Made by a program: the position numbers and the translations under genes
Shown here: in pieces, positions 6,550-12,082 of the stretch
Position numbering within the stretch: position 1 is the first letter of the stretch
Layout of the letters: each line of letters starts with the position of its first letter
The notes under the pieces: model-generated
The model's input: the letters and a program-made list of their open reading frames with translations, nothing else
What the model was told of the DNA's origin: nothing
Databases searched by the model: none
From: CAYTZN01 sp964442495
GTDB lineage: Bacteria > Pseudomonadota > Gammaproteobacteria > Legionellales > Legionellaceae
Reading direction: 5' to 3'
NCBI GenBank assembly: GCA_964442495.1
Contig: CAYTZN010000031.1
Location: 1 to 12,136 of the forward strand
Length of the DNA: 12,136 bases

Positions 6550-6968
6550 AGATTAATACCTCATTAAAAATTTTATTAAAAATTAAATTGACTTATTTCT
6601 TCTATGCAACTACAATAAAAATGACTATTTTTTAAACATATGCATAGATAGAAATTGATTTCCGTTTATATCATTTGTGGACCTCCTGTGTTGAAGTTTA
6701 AATATGTATTGATTAATGCATTGGAGGGGTGAGGCAACGTAGCGGTGCGTTTTTTCAAGCGATTTTCTTTTAGAAAAATAATCCATTATTGCCTTTTTTA
6801 CATATACATCTATTTAAGCGTAGACCATAAATCCAGTTTGTCAAATTATGAACCAGTATTTTGATTCGTTTACGCGGGTAACCATTTAAAAAATTTAGCG
6901 AAATTCAAATAAAATTTTTATCACCCGAATATACATATCGGGTTGAGAGCTAACTAACGACTCGTGTA
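6550..6968. other. AT-rich non-coding stretch upstream of the AbiF RNA unit
   Basis: No credible coding region is seen here. Its left end must hold the promoter of the - strand HEPN-like gene. A compact hairpin followed by T residues lies at 6736-6755, and a 6-bp inverted repeat (ACCCGA 6924-6929 with TCGGGT 6939-6944) lies about 30 bp before the -35 of the AbiF RNA promoter. The GC-richer patch around 6720-6755 stands out from its very AT-rich surroundings and could be the 3' end of a small RNA. Otherwise I see nothing I can name. Confidence 0.6.
6736..6755 (+). terminator. Intrinsic terminator-like hairpin
   Basis: AACGTA (6736-6741), loop GCGG and TGCGTT (6746-6751) form a 6-bp stem with one G:T pair, followed directly by four more T residues. 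No + strand gene ends nearby: the nearest ends at 5930, behind another hairpin and a - strand gene. It therefore either terminates an unannotated small RNA or is a leftover from a lost gene. Confidence 0.5.
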
Positions 6969-6971
6969 AGA

Positions 6972-7000
6972 TTGCAAAAAATACCAAAATAAGCGATAAT
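6972..7000 (+). promoter_or_regulatory. Sigma70-type promoter of the AbiF-associated RNA
   Basis: TTGCAA (6972-6977) and GATAAT (6995-7000) are separated by exactly 17 bp, matching the sigma70 consensus at four and five of six positions. A start near 7007 would give an RNA beginning just before the basal stem of the hairpin. The same promoter, with AATAAT as -10, is kept in the second RNA copy at 10684-10712. Confidence 0.75.
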
Positions 7001-7006
7001 CTAATT

Positions 7007-7066
7007 AAGAAAACCCACCAAGGCTATGCTCACAGAGTATCCTCAAACCGGTGGGTTACTTTTTTT
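7007..7066 (+). ncRNA. AbiF-associated structured RNA (abiF motif-like), copy 1
   Basis: This is a compact RNA of about 60 nt. An 8-bp basal stem (AACCCACC 7012-7019 with GGTGGGTT 7050-7057) encloses AGG:CCT (7021-7023 with 7041-7043) and a 6-bp hairpin (ATGCTC 7026-7031, loop ACA, GAGTAT 7035-7040). CT is bulged on the 5' side and CAAACC is unpaired on the 3' side. A T7 run (7060-7066) makes the basal stem double as a terminator. It ends 11 bp before an AbiF gene. A structured RNA upstream of AbiF genes is a published motif (abiF RNA), with the RNA thought to act as antitoxin. I match it by architecture and position, not by a model search. Confidence 0.8.
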
Positions 7067-7077
7067 AAGCCCTAAAA

Positions 7078-7977
7078 ATGAAGTTTAATAAACCTTTCCT
7101 TTCTTTTGAACAACAAGCTATGTTGCTATCCGAACGTGGTTTAATCCTAGAAAATGATACTGTCCATTACTTAGCGCATCTTAATTATTACCGATTGTCA
7201 GGTTATTGGATTCCGTTCCAGGAAGATAATAAAACTCATCGTTTTAAACCTAATGTACGATTTTCAGATGTTTTAAATCTATATTTTTTTGATCGTGAGC
7301 TTAGACTGTTACTGCTGGATGCAATAGAGAGAATTGAAATATCTATTAGGACTCAATGGGCGCATTACTTTGCGGAACTTAGCGGTCCCCATGCTCATTT
7401 GGAGCCACATTTAAGCAAAAATGACGAATGGCATGTAAAAAATATTGCTCAGTTACAAAAAGAATTAGCACGTAGTGATGAGTTATTTATAAAACATTAT
7501 CAAAATACTTATACTTTTCCAGATGAACCGCCTATATGGGTAGCCTGTGAGGTAATGTCGTTTGGCCTTTTATCAAAATGGCTAAAATCAATGAAGCCAG
7601 GTGAACCTTGTAATAAAATCGCTAGAGCTTACCAACTAGATTATGATGTTCTGGTTAGTTTTATCGAATACCTCGCTTACTTGGGTAACTTATGTGCTCA
7701 CCACAGTAGAGTATGGAATAGAAAAACAACAAAAACTATCAAGATTCCACGCTCGAAGCCACTTGAACTAATTGGTAGCTTTAATAATGAGCCACCATCA
7801 TTAAGAAAACTCTATAATCCGTTGGTTCTAGTTATTCACTTACTAAAAGTTATTTGTCCTGATAATCATTTTAAAAATCGATTAATCACTTTGATAGAAA
7901 AACATGATATTCCTTTCGGTGCAATGGGTTTTCCCAATGATTGGCAACAAAGATCTGTTTGGGCAGCTAAAGATTAG
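7078..7977 (+). CDS. abiF: Abi_2 / AbiF-family abortive-infection protein, HEPN fold
   Basis: This is a full-length 299-aa AbiF/AbiD-family protein. The family's landmarks are all present: KPFLSFEQQ at the N-terminus, LNYYRLSGYW (35-44), FDRELRLLLLDAIERIEISIRTQWAHY (71-97), PPIWVACEVMSFGLLSKW (151-168) and CAHHSRVWNR (206-215). Such proteins are RNA-targeting HEPN toxins of phage defence, controlled by an upstream RNA. The usual HEPN motif here is RNxCAHH; this protein reads GNLCAHH, with Gly203 (GGT, 7684-7686) in place of the expected Arg, while His208 is kept. A second R-x4-H (Arg91, His96) may or may not matter. The ribosome site is weak, so expression may depend on read-through of the RNA terminator. 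Confidence 0.92.
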   Translation: MKFNKPFLSFEQQAMLLSERGLILENDTVHYLAHLNYYRLSGYWIPFQEDNKTHRFKPNVRFSDVLNLYFFDRELRLLLLDAIERIEISIRTQWAHYFAELSGPHAHLEPHLSKNDEWHVKNIAQLQKELARSDELFIKHYQNTYTFPDEPPIWVACEVMSFGLLSKWLKSMKPGEPCNKIARAYQLDYDVLVSFIEYLAYLGNLCAHHSRVWNRKTTKTIKIPRSKPLELIGSFNNEPPSLRKLYNPLVLVIHLLKVICPDNHFKNRLITLIEKHDIPFGAMGFPNDWQQRSVWAAKD

Positions 7978-8036
7978 GTACCATATCGCTTTAGCTTTAG
8001 AAGGGCTATTTCCTCTAAATTTAGGCATGCGAACTA

Positions 8037-8435
8037 TCATTGATTTTCTTCTATAGCCGTTTGAATAAAATTAAGCAATTTTTTGAATCGGCCAACGCGA
8101 ATCATATCTCTTGGAGCCATATCTCCTAAAAGAGGATTCGGAATAGAAAACCAAAGAATTGTTTTATCTTTGTCTTTGAAAAAACCATAAACTAGATTTA
8201 GTGCTGTAGCCCATTCGGTAAGCCGCTCTTTCAGTTCAATAGGCATTTTTTGAGGCTCGTAGCGAATAGAGGAAACCGGAACATTGGTTGCTGTTGAAAC
8301 ATCGGCTTTTTTATAATTTAAAAGGTCGACAACTTTTTGGCCATCAACGGTGCCTTCATTAAAAACATGTAGATAGTCTTTTTCAGGGATAGTCCTAAAT
8401 AATGATGGCTGTGACATGTTCATAGATGAATGCAT
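8037..8435 (-). CDS. MbcA/ParS/Xre-like antitoxin (DUF2384), solitary
   Basis: This 132-aa protein resembles antitoxins that pair with RES-domain toxins. A helical, HTH-like part (about 31-60) precedes a C-terminal toxin-binding-like domain (about 97-130) with NPLLGDMAPRDMIRVGRFKKLLNFI. TAGG lies just before the ATG at 8435. The expected partner toxin would follow on the - strand, but only about 60 bp separates its stop from the end of abiF, and no RES-like protein is seen in the window. It is therefore an orphan antitoxin, either a decayed module or a stand-alone regulator. Three phased repeats upstream suggest self-repression. Confidence 0.75.
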   Translation of the reverse strand: MHSSMNMSQPSLFRTIPEKDYLHVFNEGTVDGQKVVDLLNYKKADVSTATNVPVSSIRYEPQKMPIELKERLTEWATALNLVYGFFKDKDKTILWFSIPNPLLGDMAPRDMIRVGRFKKLLNFIQTAIEENQ

Positions 8436-8474
8436 TGGTGCCTACTTAAAATAATGATATTTATACACGATTTA

Positions 8475-8501
8475 ACCATGAATATACCATATTTTTACCA
8501 T
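8475..8501. promoter_or_regulatory. Three helically phased ACCAT repeats, probable antitoxin operator
   Basis: ACCAT begins at 8475, 8486 and 8497, exactly 11 bp apart, so all three sites face the same side of the helix. They lie 40-66 bp upstream of the antitoxin gene's start codon, in the shared upstream region with the divergent kinase gene. A TATAAA on the - strand (8465-8460) next to them could be the -10. Auto-repression by the adjacent DUF2384 protein is the natural reading, and the kinase gene could be controlled from the same sites. Confidence 0.6.
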
Positions 8502-8610
8502 GTTCTGTAAAGTATAGCTTATATTTTTTCTAAAAATAAATTAGTGATATATTTCATTATTAGATAAAAACTGCCATCCAACTATATGGATGCGTAACAA
8601 AAGGTATATT

Positions 8611-9120
8611 ATGTTAATTATTTTCGGAGGACTTCCGGGAACAGGAAAAACAACCATTGCTAAACAATTAGCAAGAACTGTTGGCGCCGTGTACTTACGA
8701 GTTGATACAATTGAGCAGGCATTAAAGCGCTCTGATGCCGTATCTAAAGATTGGTGCGGACCGGAAGGATATTTTATTTGTTACGCACTGGCTAAGGAAA
8801 ATTTGGCATTGGGACTTATAGTTGTTGCGGATACAGTGAACCCTATAGAAATCACAAGGGATGATTGGCGAGAGGTGGCACAGGCTGTTGGTGTAAAGTC
8901 ATACGAGATAGAGGTAGTTTGTTTAGATAAAGTGGAACATCGACGTAGAGTTGAAGAAAGAACGACAGATATTGAAAATCATCAGCTACCAACATGGCAA
9001 GACGTATTAGATCGAGACTACCAGCCTTGGAATAATGTTGATTTGCAACTTGATACATCTGATCTTTCAATTGAAGAGAGCATTCAAAAGGTAATAGAAT
9101 TAGTGCAATTCGAAAGATAA
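8611..9120 (+). CDS. P-loop kinase-like ATPase (AAA_33 type)
   Basis: This is a 169-aa small P-loop protein starting MLIIFGGLPGTGKTTIAKQ, with Walker A GLPGTGKT at residues 7-14. RVDTIEQAL (about 31-39) and VVADTVNP (about 73-80) match the nucleoside or antibiotic kinase-like AAA_33 group, which phosphorylates small molecules, nucleosides or sometimes RNA ends. The VEERTTDIENHQLPTW segment is the likely lid. The start at 8611 is chosen over 8590 because AAAGG lies at proper distance and the family begins at this methionine. The substrate cannot be told. It precedes the flavodoxin-like gene by 21 bp, so they may be co-transcribed. Confidence 0.85.
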   Translation: MLIIFGGLPGTGKTTIAKQLARTVGAVYLRVDTIEQALKRSDAVSKDWCGPEGYFICYALAKENLALGLIVVADTVNPIEITRDDWREVAQAVGVKSYEIEVVCLDKVEHRRRVEERTTDIENHQLPTWQDVLDRDYQPWNNVDLQLDTSDLSIEESIQKVIELVQFER

Positions 9121-9141
9121 ATAAACGAGATAGTATAACTT

Positions 9142-9714
9142 ATGTCTAAAATAGCCATCCCTTTCTATAGTGCCTCAGGGCATACACGGTGCCTTGCAGA
9201 AGCTGTTCTAAGGGGAGTTAAAACAATTAGCTCAGATACCTGTTTAATTGATGTTAGTTTACTTGATTCGAACTCTTGGAAACTGATTGAACAAGCTGAT
9301 GGCATCATTTTTGGTTCTCCAACTTTTATGGGCGGTGTTGCTGGGCAGTTTAAGTTATTTTTAGATGAGTTCTCTTACAGAGGGCTTTGGACGGAGCAAA
9401 AACTTGTTGATAAATTAGCCGCAGGTTTTACTGTAGCAACTTATCCTTCTGGTGATAAGTTAAATACTATTATTCAGCTTTCAATTTTTGCAGCCCAGTT
9501 TGGGATGGTTTGGATAAATAATTGTGGGATCGGTAGAAAAGTATCTAAAACTGAGCATGATTATAATGAGTGGGGTGCTTGGCTAGGGTTGATGGCTACT
9601 TCAATACCAGATAAATCAAAATTGATTAGTGATATAGACATACAATGCGCAGAGCAATTTGGTATCCGGTTTGCAAAATCGGTAGGTCGCTGGTTAAAGG
9701 GTGCTGGAAAATGA
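9142..9714 (+). CDS. Flavodoxin / NADPH-dependent FMN reductase-like protein
   Basis: This 190-aa protein has a flavodoxin fold. IAIPFYSASGHTRCLAEAV includes the FMN-phosphate loop SASGHTR (9-15). GIIFGSPTFMGGVAGQFKLFLDE (about 54-76) is the WrbA/flavodoxin second loop contacting the isoalloxazine ring. It is close to WrbA-type and other flavodoxin family proteins, which reduce quinones or act as electron carriers in the cytoplasm, but the exact substrate cannot be assigned. The gene is intact, follows the kinase gene by 21 bp and ends at a good terminator. Confidence 0.85.
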   Translation: MSKIAIPFYSASGHTRCLAEAVLRGVKTISSDTCLIDVSLLDSNSWKLIEQADGIIFGSPTFMGGVAGQFKLFLDEFSYRGLWTEQKLVDKLAAGFTVATYPSGDKLNTIIQLSIFAAQFGMVWINNCGIGRKVSKTEHDYNEWGAWLGLMATSIPDKSKLISDIDIQCAEQFGIRFAKSVGRWLKGAGK

Positions 9715-9721
9715 AACTCTC

Positions 9722-9747
9722 GGTCTAACTGATTAGCGCCTTTTTTT
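9722..9747 (+). terminator. Intrinsic terminator after the flavodoxin-like gene
   Basis: GGT and CTAA (9722-9728) pair with TTAG and GCC (9733-9740) around a CTGA loop with one bulged C, followed immediately by seven T residues (9741-9747). It begins 8 bp after the flavodoxin-like stop codon, as expected for the end of the kinase-flavodoxin transcript. Confidence 0.7.
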
Positions 9748-9770
9748 GTATCTCTCTGGGGCGCTGTAAA

Positions 9771-10082
9771 TTACGTACAGTTGCATTCTTTCCCTTTATT
9801 CCAATTCTTGAATGTCTTTTCACAAGTTTCTTTTGGAATATCATTATCACCAGTACAACATTTATAACAGATAAGAGATCCAATACAGGGGTTAGGTGCA
9901 TTAGGATCTGGCTGATAGTTCAAAGCGTTATGCTCTTTTTCTGCAGGAATAAGGTAATATTTGTTATTGTTTATATTTAATTCATACATTACATTTTTAT
10001 CTATTTTTGGAGAAACTTTGGGAGCTCCAAATAGAGGAATTGTTACTAATAGAGCAATAAAAGCAAAAATAAATTTATTCAT
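9771..10082 (-). CDS. Small cysteine-rich secreted protein, unknown function
   Basis: This 103-aa protein has a clear signal peptide, MNKFIFAFIALLVTIPLFGA, with likely cleavage after Ala20. The mature part carries seven cysteines within its last 38 or so residues (NPCIGSLICYKCC, then ETC, then ECNC), suggesting periplasmic or extracellular disulfides; with an odd number, one may stay free or form a dimer. The ATG at 10082 overlaps the upstream gene's stop by 8 bp, so the two are coupled; in-frame TTG codons just before are less likely starts. I recognise no family. Effector, toxin or envelope roles are all possible. Confidence 0.7.
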   Translation of the reverse strand: MNKFIFAFIALLVTIPLFGAPKVSPKIDKNVMYELNINNNKYYLIPAEKEHNALNYQPDPNAPNPCIGSLICYKCCTGDNDIPKETCEKTFKNWNKGKECNCT

Positions 10083-10611
10083 CAACAAGAAACTCCACCT
10101 TTATAGGGCAATCGTAGTAAGAATATTGAACACCTTCCTCAAAGCTTTCGTATTCATTGTTTGCCTGAATCCTAACTAAGAGTGGTTTATCCCCAAATTT
10201 TTTCTTCCATAACACTAAATAGGGTTCGTCTTTTGTCATGGCAGGAATAATTGGACCATCAACTGTTTGTATCGATAGGTATTCTCTAGTAGGGAAAATA
10301 ACGGCGGAGGCACGGCCCTTTTTTTCTAACTCAATTTCAACGTTATACCATGTAAACTGTTTAAAATCGTTCATAGGTAGCTTTTTGAATTTACATGACT
10401 TTATAGTGGGTACTTCTTTTTGGTTTGCCCAATAGGTAAGCCAACGATATATATCAGGGCAACATTTATTTAATCCATTTAAAATTAAAACTATAGAAAG
10501 AAATCCTAAAAATGCTACGGATGCTGTTTTTAATAAGAAAATTAAGGACCTAACTAAAGATAGGCAGGAGATTTGATTGTATTTTTTTTGTAATATTTTT
10601 TTTAGTCGCAC
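10075..10611 (-). CDS. Membrane-anchored hypothetical protein
   Basis: This is a 178-aa protein with a basic N-terminus, one strong hydrophobic segment at about 23-45 and a long, probably beta-rich C-terminal domain (about 65-178). It is presumably anchored in the inner membrane with the domain in the periplasm. The GTG at 10611 is the best in-frame start I see, but it has no clear ribosome site, so the N-terminus is uncertain. A - strand promoter lies just upstream (10670-10642). It is coupled to the cysteine-rich secreted protein, so the pair probably acts together. I recognise no family. Confidence 0.68.
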   Translation of the reverse strand: MRLKKILQKKYNQISCLSLVRSLIFLLKTASVAFLGFLSIVLILNGLNKCCPDIYRWLTYWANQKEVPTIKSCKFKKLPMNDFKQFTWYNVEIELEKKGRASAVIFPTREYLSIQTVDGPIIPAMTKDEPYLVLWKKKFGDKPLLVRIQANNEYESFEEGVQYSYYDCPIKVEFLVDE

Positions 10612-10641
10612 TTTAATTCTATGTGATTATGATATTTAATC

Positions 10642-10670
10642 ATTATTTTATAATTCGCATCTTTTCGCAA
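10642..10670 (-). promoter_or_regulatory. Promoter of the membrane/secreted protein pair
   Basis: On the - strand TTGCGA (10670-10665) and AATAAT (10647-10642) are 17 bp apart, a good sigma70-type promoter. It would start transcription about 20-25 bp before the GTG at 10611. It is divergent from the second RNA copy's promoter, and the -35 of each lies in an arm of the inverted repeat at 10662-10692. Confidence 0.55.
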
Positions 10671-10692
10671 TCATCCACATAGATTGCAAAAA
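10662..10692. repeat. Inverted repeat spanning two divergent -35 elements
   Basis: TTTTCGCAATC (10662-10672) and GATTGCAAAAA (10682-10692) are reverse complements except for one base. Each arm contains the -35 of one divergent promoter. A protein bound here could control both the RNA copy 2 and the - strand gene pair. The same arm in RNA copy 1 (from 6970) has no matching partner upstream, so the arrangement is specific to copy 2. Confidence 0.6.
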
Positions 10693-10712
10693 ATACCAAA
10701 ATAAGCAATAAT
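10684..10712 (+). promoter_or_regulatory. Sigma70-type promoter of the second AbiF-type RNA
   Basis: TTGCAA (10684-10689) and AATAAT (10707-10712) at 17-bp spacing are the counterpart of the copy 1 promoter. Only the first -10 base (G to A) changes, at a position where neither copy has the consensus T. The copy is therefore likely to be transcribed. Confidence 0.68.
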
Positions 10713-10718
10713 TTAATT

Positions 10719-10776
10719 AAGAAAACCCACCAAGGCTAGGCTCTGTGAGTATCCTCAAACCGGCGGGTTACTTTTT
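10719..10776 (+). ncRNA. AbiF-type structured RNA, orphan copy 2
   Basis: The 96 bp from 10681 to 10776 align without gaps to 6969-7064, with seven differences. Promoter, basal stem (AACCCACC 10724-10731 with GGCGGGTT 10762-10769), central hairpin and a T5 terminator tail are kept. Two changes break single pairs (A:C in the basal stem at 10764, G:A in the central hairpin at 10739). The three-base apical loop ACA becomes TGT, an exact inversion. No AbiF gene follows; the next gene is a GNAT acetyltransferase. It may be a relic of a second AbiF unit, or a spare antitoxin-like RNA acting on the AbiF 2.7 kb away. Confidence 0.72.
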
Positions 10777-10795
10777 ATTAAGTCATCAGCAATTT

Positions 10796-10822
10796 TTGAA
10801 TTATTAAGCCCTTGTTATAATA
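10796..10822 (+). promoter_or_regulatory. Candidate promoter of the acetyltransferase gene
   Basis: A perfect TATAAT (10817-10822) lies downstream of TTGAAT (10796-10801, 15-bp spacing) or TTTTGA (10794-10799, 17-bp spacing). Transcription would begin near 10829, leaving a leader of about 120 nt before the acetyltransferase start. The rest of 10777-10949 shows no gene. Confidence 0.5.
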
Positions 10823-10949
10823 TTTATAGCAACTATCTTGCCACCTTTCTGGATTTTTTGTGCAGAAAAGCTCATTTGTAAGTTACATTACCTGATAATT
10901 ACCAGAAATTGATAAGCCCAAAAAATTGAATTAAAACAAGGGTCAAAAC

Positions 10950-11459
10950 ATGCTAAATGTTGAAATAATTCCAATTACTGAAGAACATATTGAAGGTTTT
11001 TGGTCTGCTGTAGACAGTGTTGCACGTGAACGTAAATATCTTGCCTTCTTAGAGGGCCCACCAATTAATAGCACCAGAGAATTTGTTTTAGGAAATATTG
11101 AGGAGAATTGGCCTCATTTTATTGCTGTTAGTGATGGACAAATAATTGGATGGTGTGACATTAGTGCACTTGATAGACCTGTTTTTGCACATATTGGTTC
11201 TTTAGGAATTGGAATATTAGCATCTTATAGAGGTCTAGGGATTGGTAAGAGATTAATGCAGATGTCCATTCAAAAAGCAGAACAGAAAGGACTAACACGT
11301 ATAGAACTCACTGTTCGCGAAAAAAATAAGCCAGCCATTGCCTTGTATGAAAAATTTGGATTTGAAAAGGAAGGTATCCATAAAAATGCTGTCTGTATTG
11401 ATGGGAAATATGAAAACCACGTTTTTATGGCACTTTTATTAGGGGATGCAAAAAACTAA
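10950..11459 (+). CDS. GNAT-family N-acetyltransferase
   Basis: This is a 169-aa GNAT protein that transfers acetyl from acetyl-CoA to an amine on a small molecule or protein. The acetyl-CoA pyrophosphate loop is clear: ASYRGLGIGKRLM with Arg94-Gly-Leu-Gly97-Ile-Gly99. Motif B follows with NKPAIALYEKFGFEKEG (126-142, Asn126 and Tyr133), which places it near the RimI/RimJ-like and antibiotic or polyamine acetyltransferase groups. The substrate is unknown. AAGGG lies before the ATG. It is convergent with the toxin-antitoxin pair, with only 19 bp between the stop codons. Confidence 0.9.
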   Translation: MLNVEIIPITEEHIEGFWSAVDSVARERKYLAFLEGPPINSTREFVLGNIEENWPHFIAVSDGQIIGWCDISALDRPVFAHIGSLGIGILASYRGLGIGKRLMQMSIQKAEQKGLTRIELTVREKNKPAIALYEKFGFEKEGIHKNAVCIDGKYENHVFMALLLGDAKN

Positions 11460-11478
11460 CGAGGTATTTAACTTATGA

Positions 11479-11760
11479 TTAAAGGCTCAACTCACTATGA
11501 GAGCCCAATCTTACTAGTTGTAATGTCTCTCTATCTGGCTTGCGATAAATTAAAACTAAATCAGGCTTTACGTGACAATCACGGTGGTCCTGCCAATTAT
11601 TAGATAACGCATGATCCCTGTGTTTAGCTGCCAGTGGTTCATCTCGTGCTAATGTATCAATAATCTCAACAAAAAGAGTGCTGAAGACTGCTTTGTGTTT
11701 ACCTTTTATCTCACGCTTATAATCACGTTTAAATTGGGTCGTGTACTCAATCGTCCTCAT
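11479..11760 (-). CDS. yafQ: YafQ-family RelE-type mRNA interferase toxin
   Basis: This 93-aa toxin cleaves mRNA on the ribosome. It matches YafQ along its length: FKRDYKRE, then DHALSNNW, then RDCHVKPDLVLIYRKP, and the C-terminal LVRLGSHSEL. The residues expected for catalysis by comparison with E. coli YafQ are present as His50, His63, Asp67 and His88. It overlaps the antitoxin stop by 14 bp, with its ATG inside the antitoxin's last codons, giving coupled translation from the antitoxin-first operon. It appears intact and so probably active. Confidence 0.92.
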   Translation of the reverse strand: MRTIEYTTQFKRDYKREIKGKHKAVFSTLFVEIIDTLARDEPLAAKHRDHALSNNWQDHRDCHVKPDLVLIYRKPDRETLQLVRLGSHSELSL

Positions 11761-12013
11761 TATTTAAATCATCCATGAGCGATTGAACGGTTTTAAACGA
11801 TTTTAAATGGCCGCGTCGTGCTTCCTTCATTGCATTGATAGTTTTTTGGTTTGGAATAAGGGGTTCAAAAGGCAACGCATGTTCTTTAGCTATGCGCGTT
11901 AGCAACATACGGAATGCATCAGATACGGTTAACCCCATCGATGCAAGCACGGCTGAAGCCTCTTCTTTAATATGCTCATCAATTCTCGCTCTTACCACTG
12001 CATTAGTAGTCAT
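11747..12013 (-). CDS. dinJ: DinJ/RelB-family antitoxin
   Basis: This 88-aa antitoxin of the ribbon-helix-helix type binds and blocks the YafQ-like toxin and represses the operon. AVVRARIDEHIKEEASAVLASMGLTVSDAFRMLLTRIA (about 4-42) is the characteristic RHH domain, and the C-terminal part wraps the toxin. The start at 12013 is preferred to the adjacent ATG at 12016, because AGGAG then lies 6 nt away instead of 3. A palindrome at 12034-12046 overlapping the -10 is its likely operator. Confidence 0.92.
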   Translation of the reverse strand: MTTNAVVRARIDEHIKEEASAVLASMGLTVSDAFRMLLTRIAKEHALPFEPLIPNQKTINAMKEARRGHLKSFKTVQSLMDDLNNEDD

Positions 12014-12033
12014 CATATTCTCCTGTCTCTTGA

Positions 12034-12046
12034 GCTACATTGTAGC
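12034..12046. promoter_or_regulatory. Operator-like palindrome over the dinJ-yafQ -10
   Basis: GCTAC (12034-12038) and GTAGC (12042-12046) form a perfect inverted repeat around ATT. On the - strand this contains TACAAT (12044-12039), a good -10 for the antitoxin operon; no strong -35 is seen 17 bp further. A DinJ-type dimer or the toxin-antitoxin complex bound here would block the promoter. Confidence 0.55.
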
Positions 12047-12082
12047 ACAAAATTCATATTCCTGCGTATATTCGTATTCTTT

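Noticed and set aside
6969..7064. CRISPR-like repeats, since two near-identical blocks exist
   Set aside because: The two copies are 3.7 kb apart, each has its own promoter and terminator, and there is no repeat-spacer array or cas gene.
9734..9765. AGCGCC with GGGGCGCT as a terminator stem
   Set aside because: The T7 run would lie in the loop. The smaller hairpin at 9722-9740 with T7 directly after it is a better terminator.
11484..11505. GGCTC/GAGCC hairpin between the acetyltransferase and toxin genes
   Set aside because: The stem is only 5 bp with a long loop and no T-tract, and it lies within the toxin's last codons.
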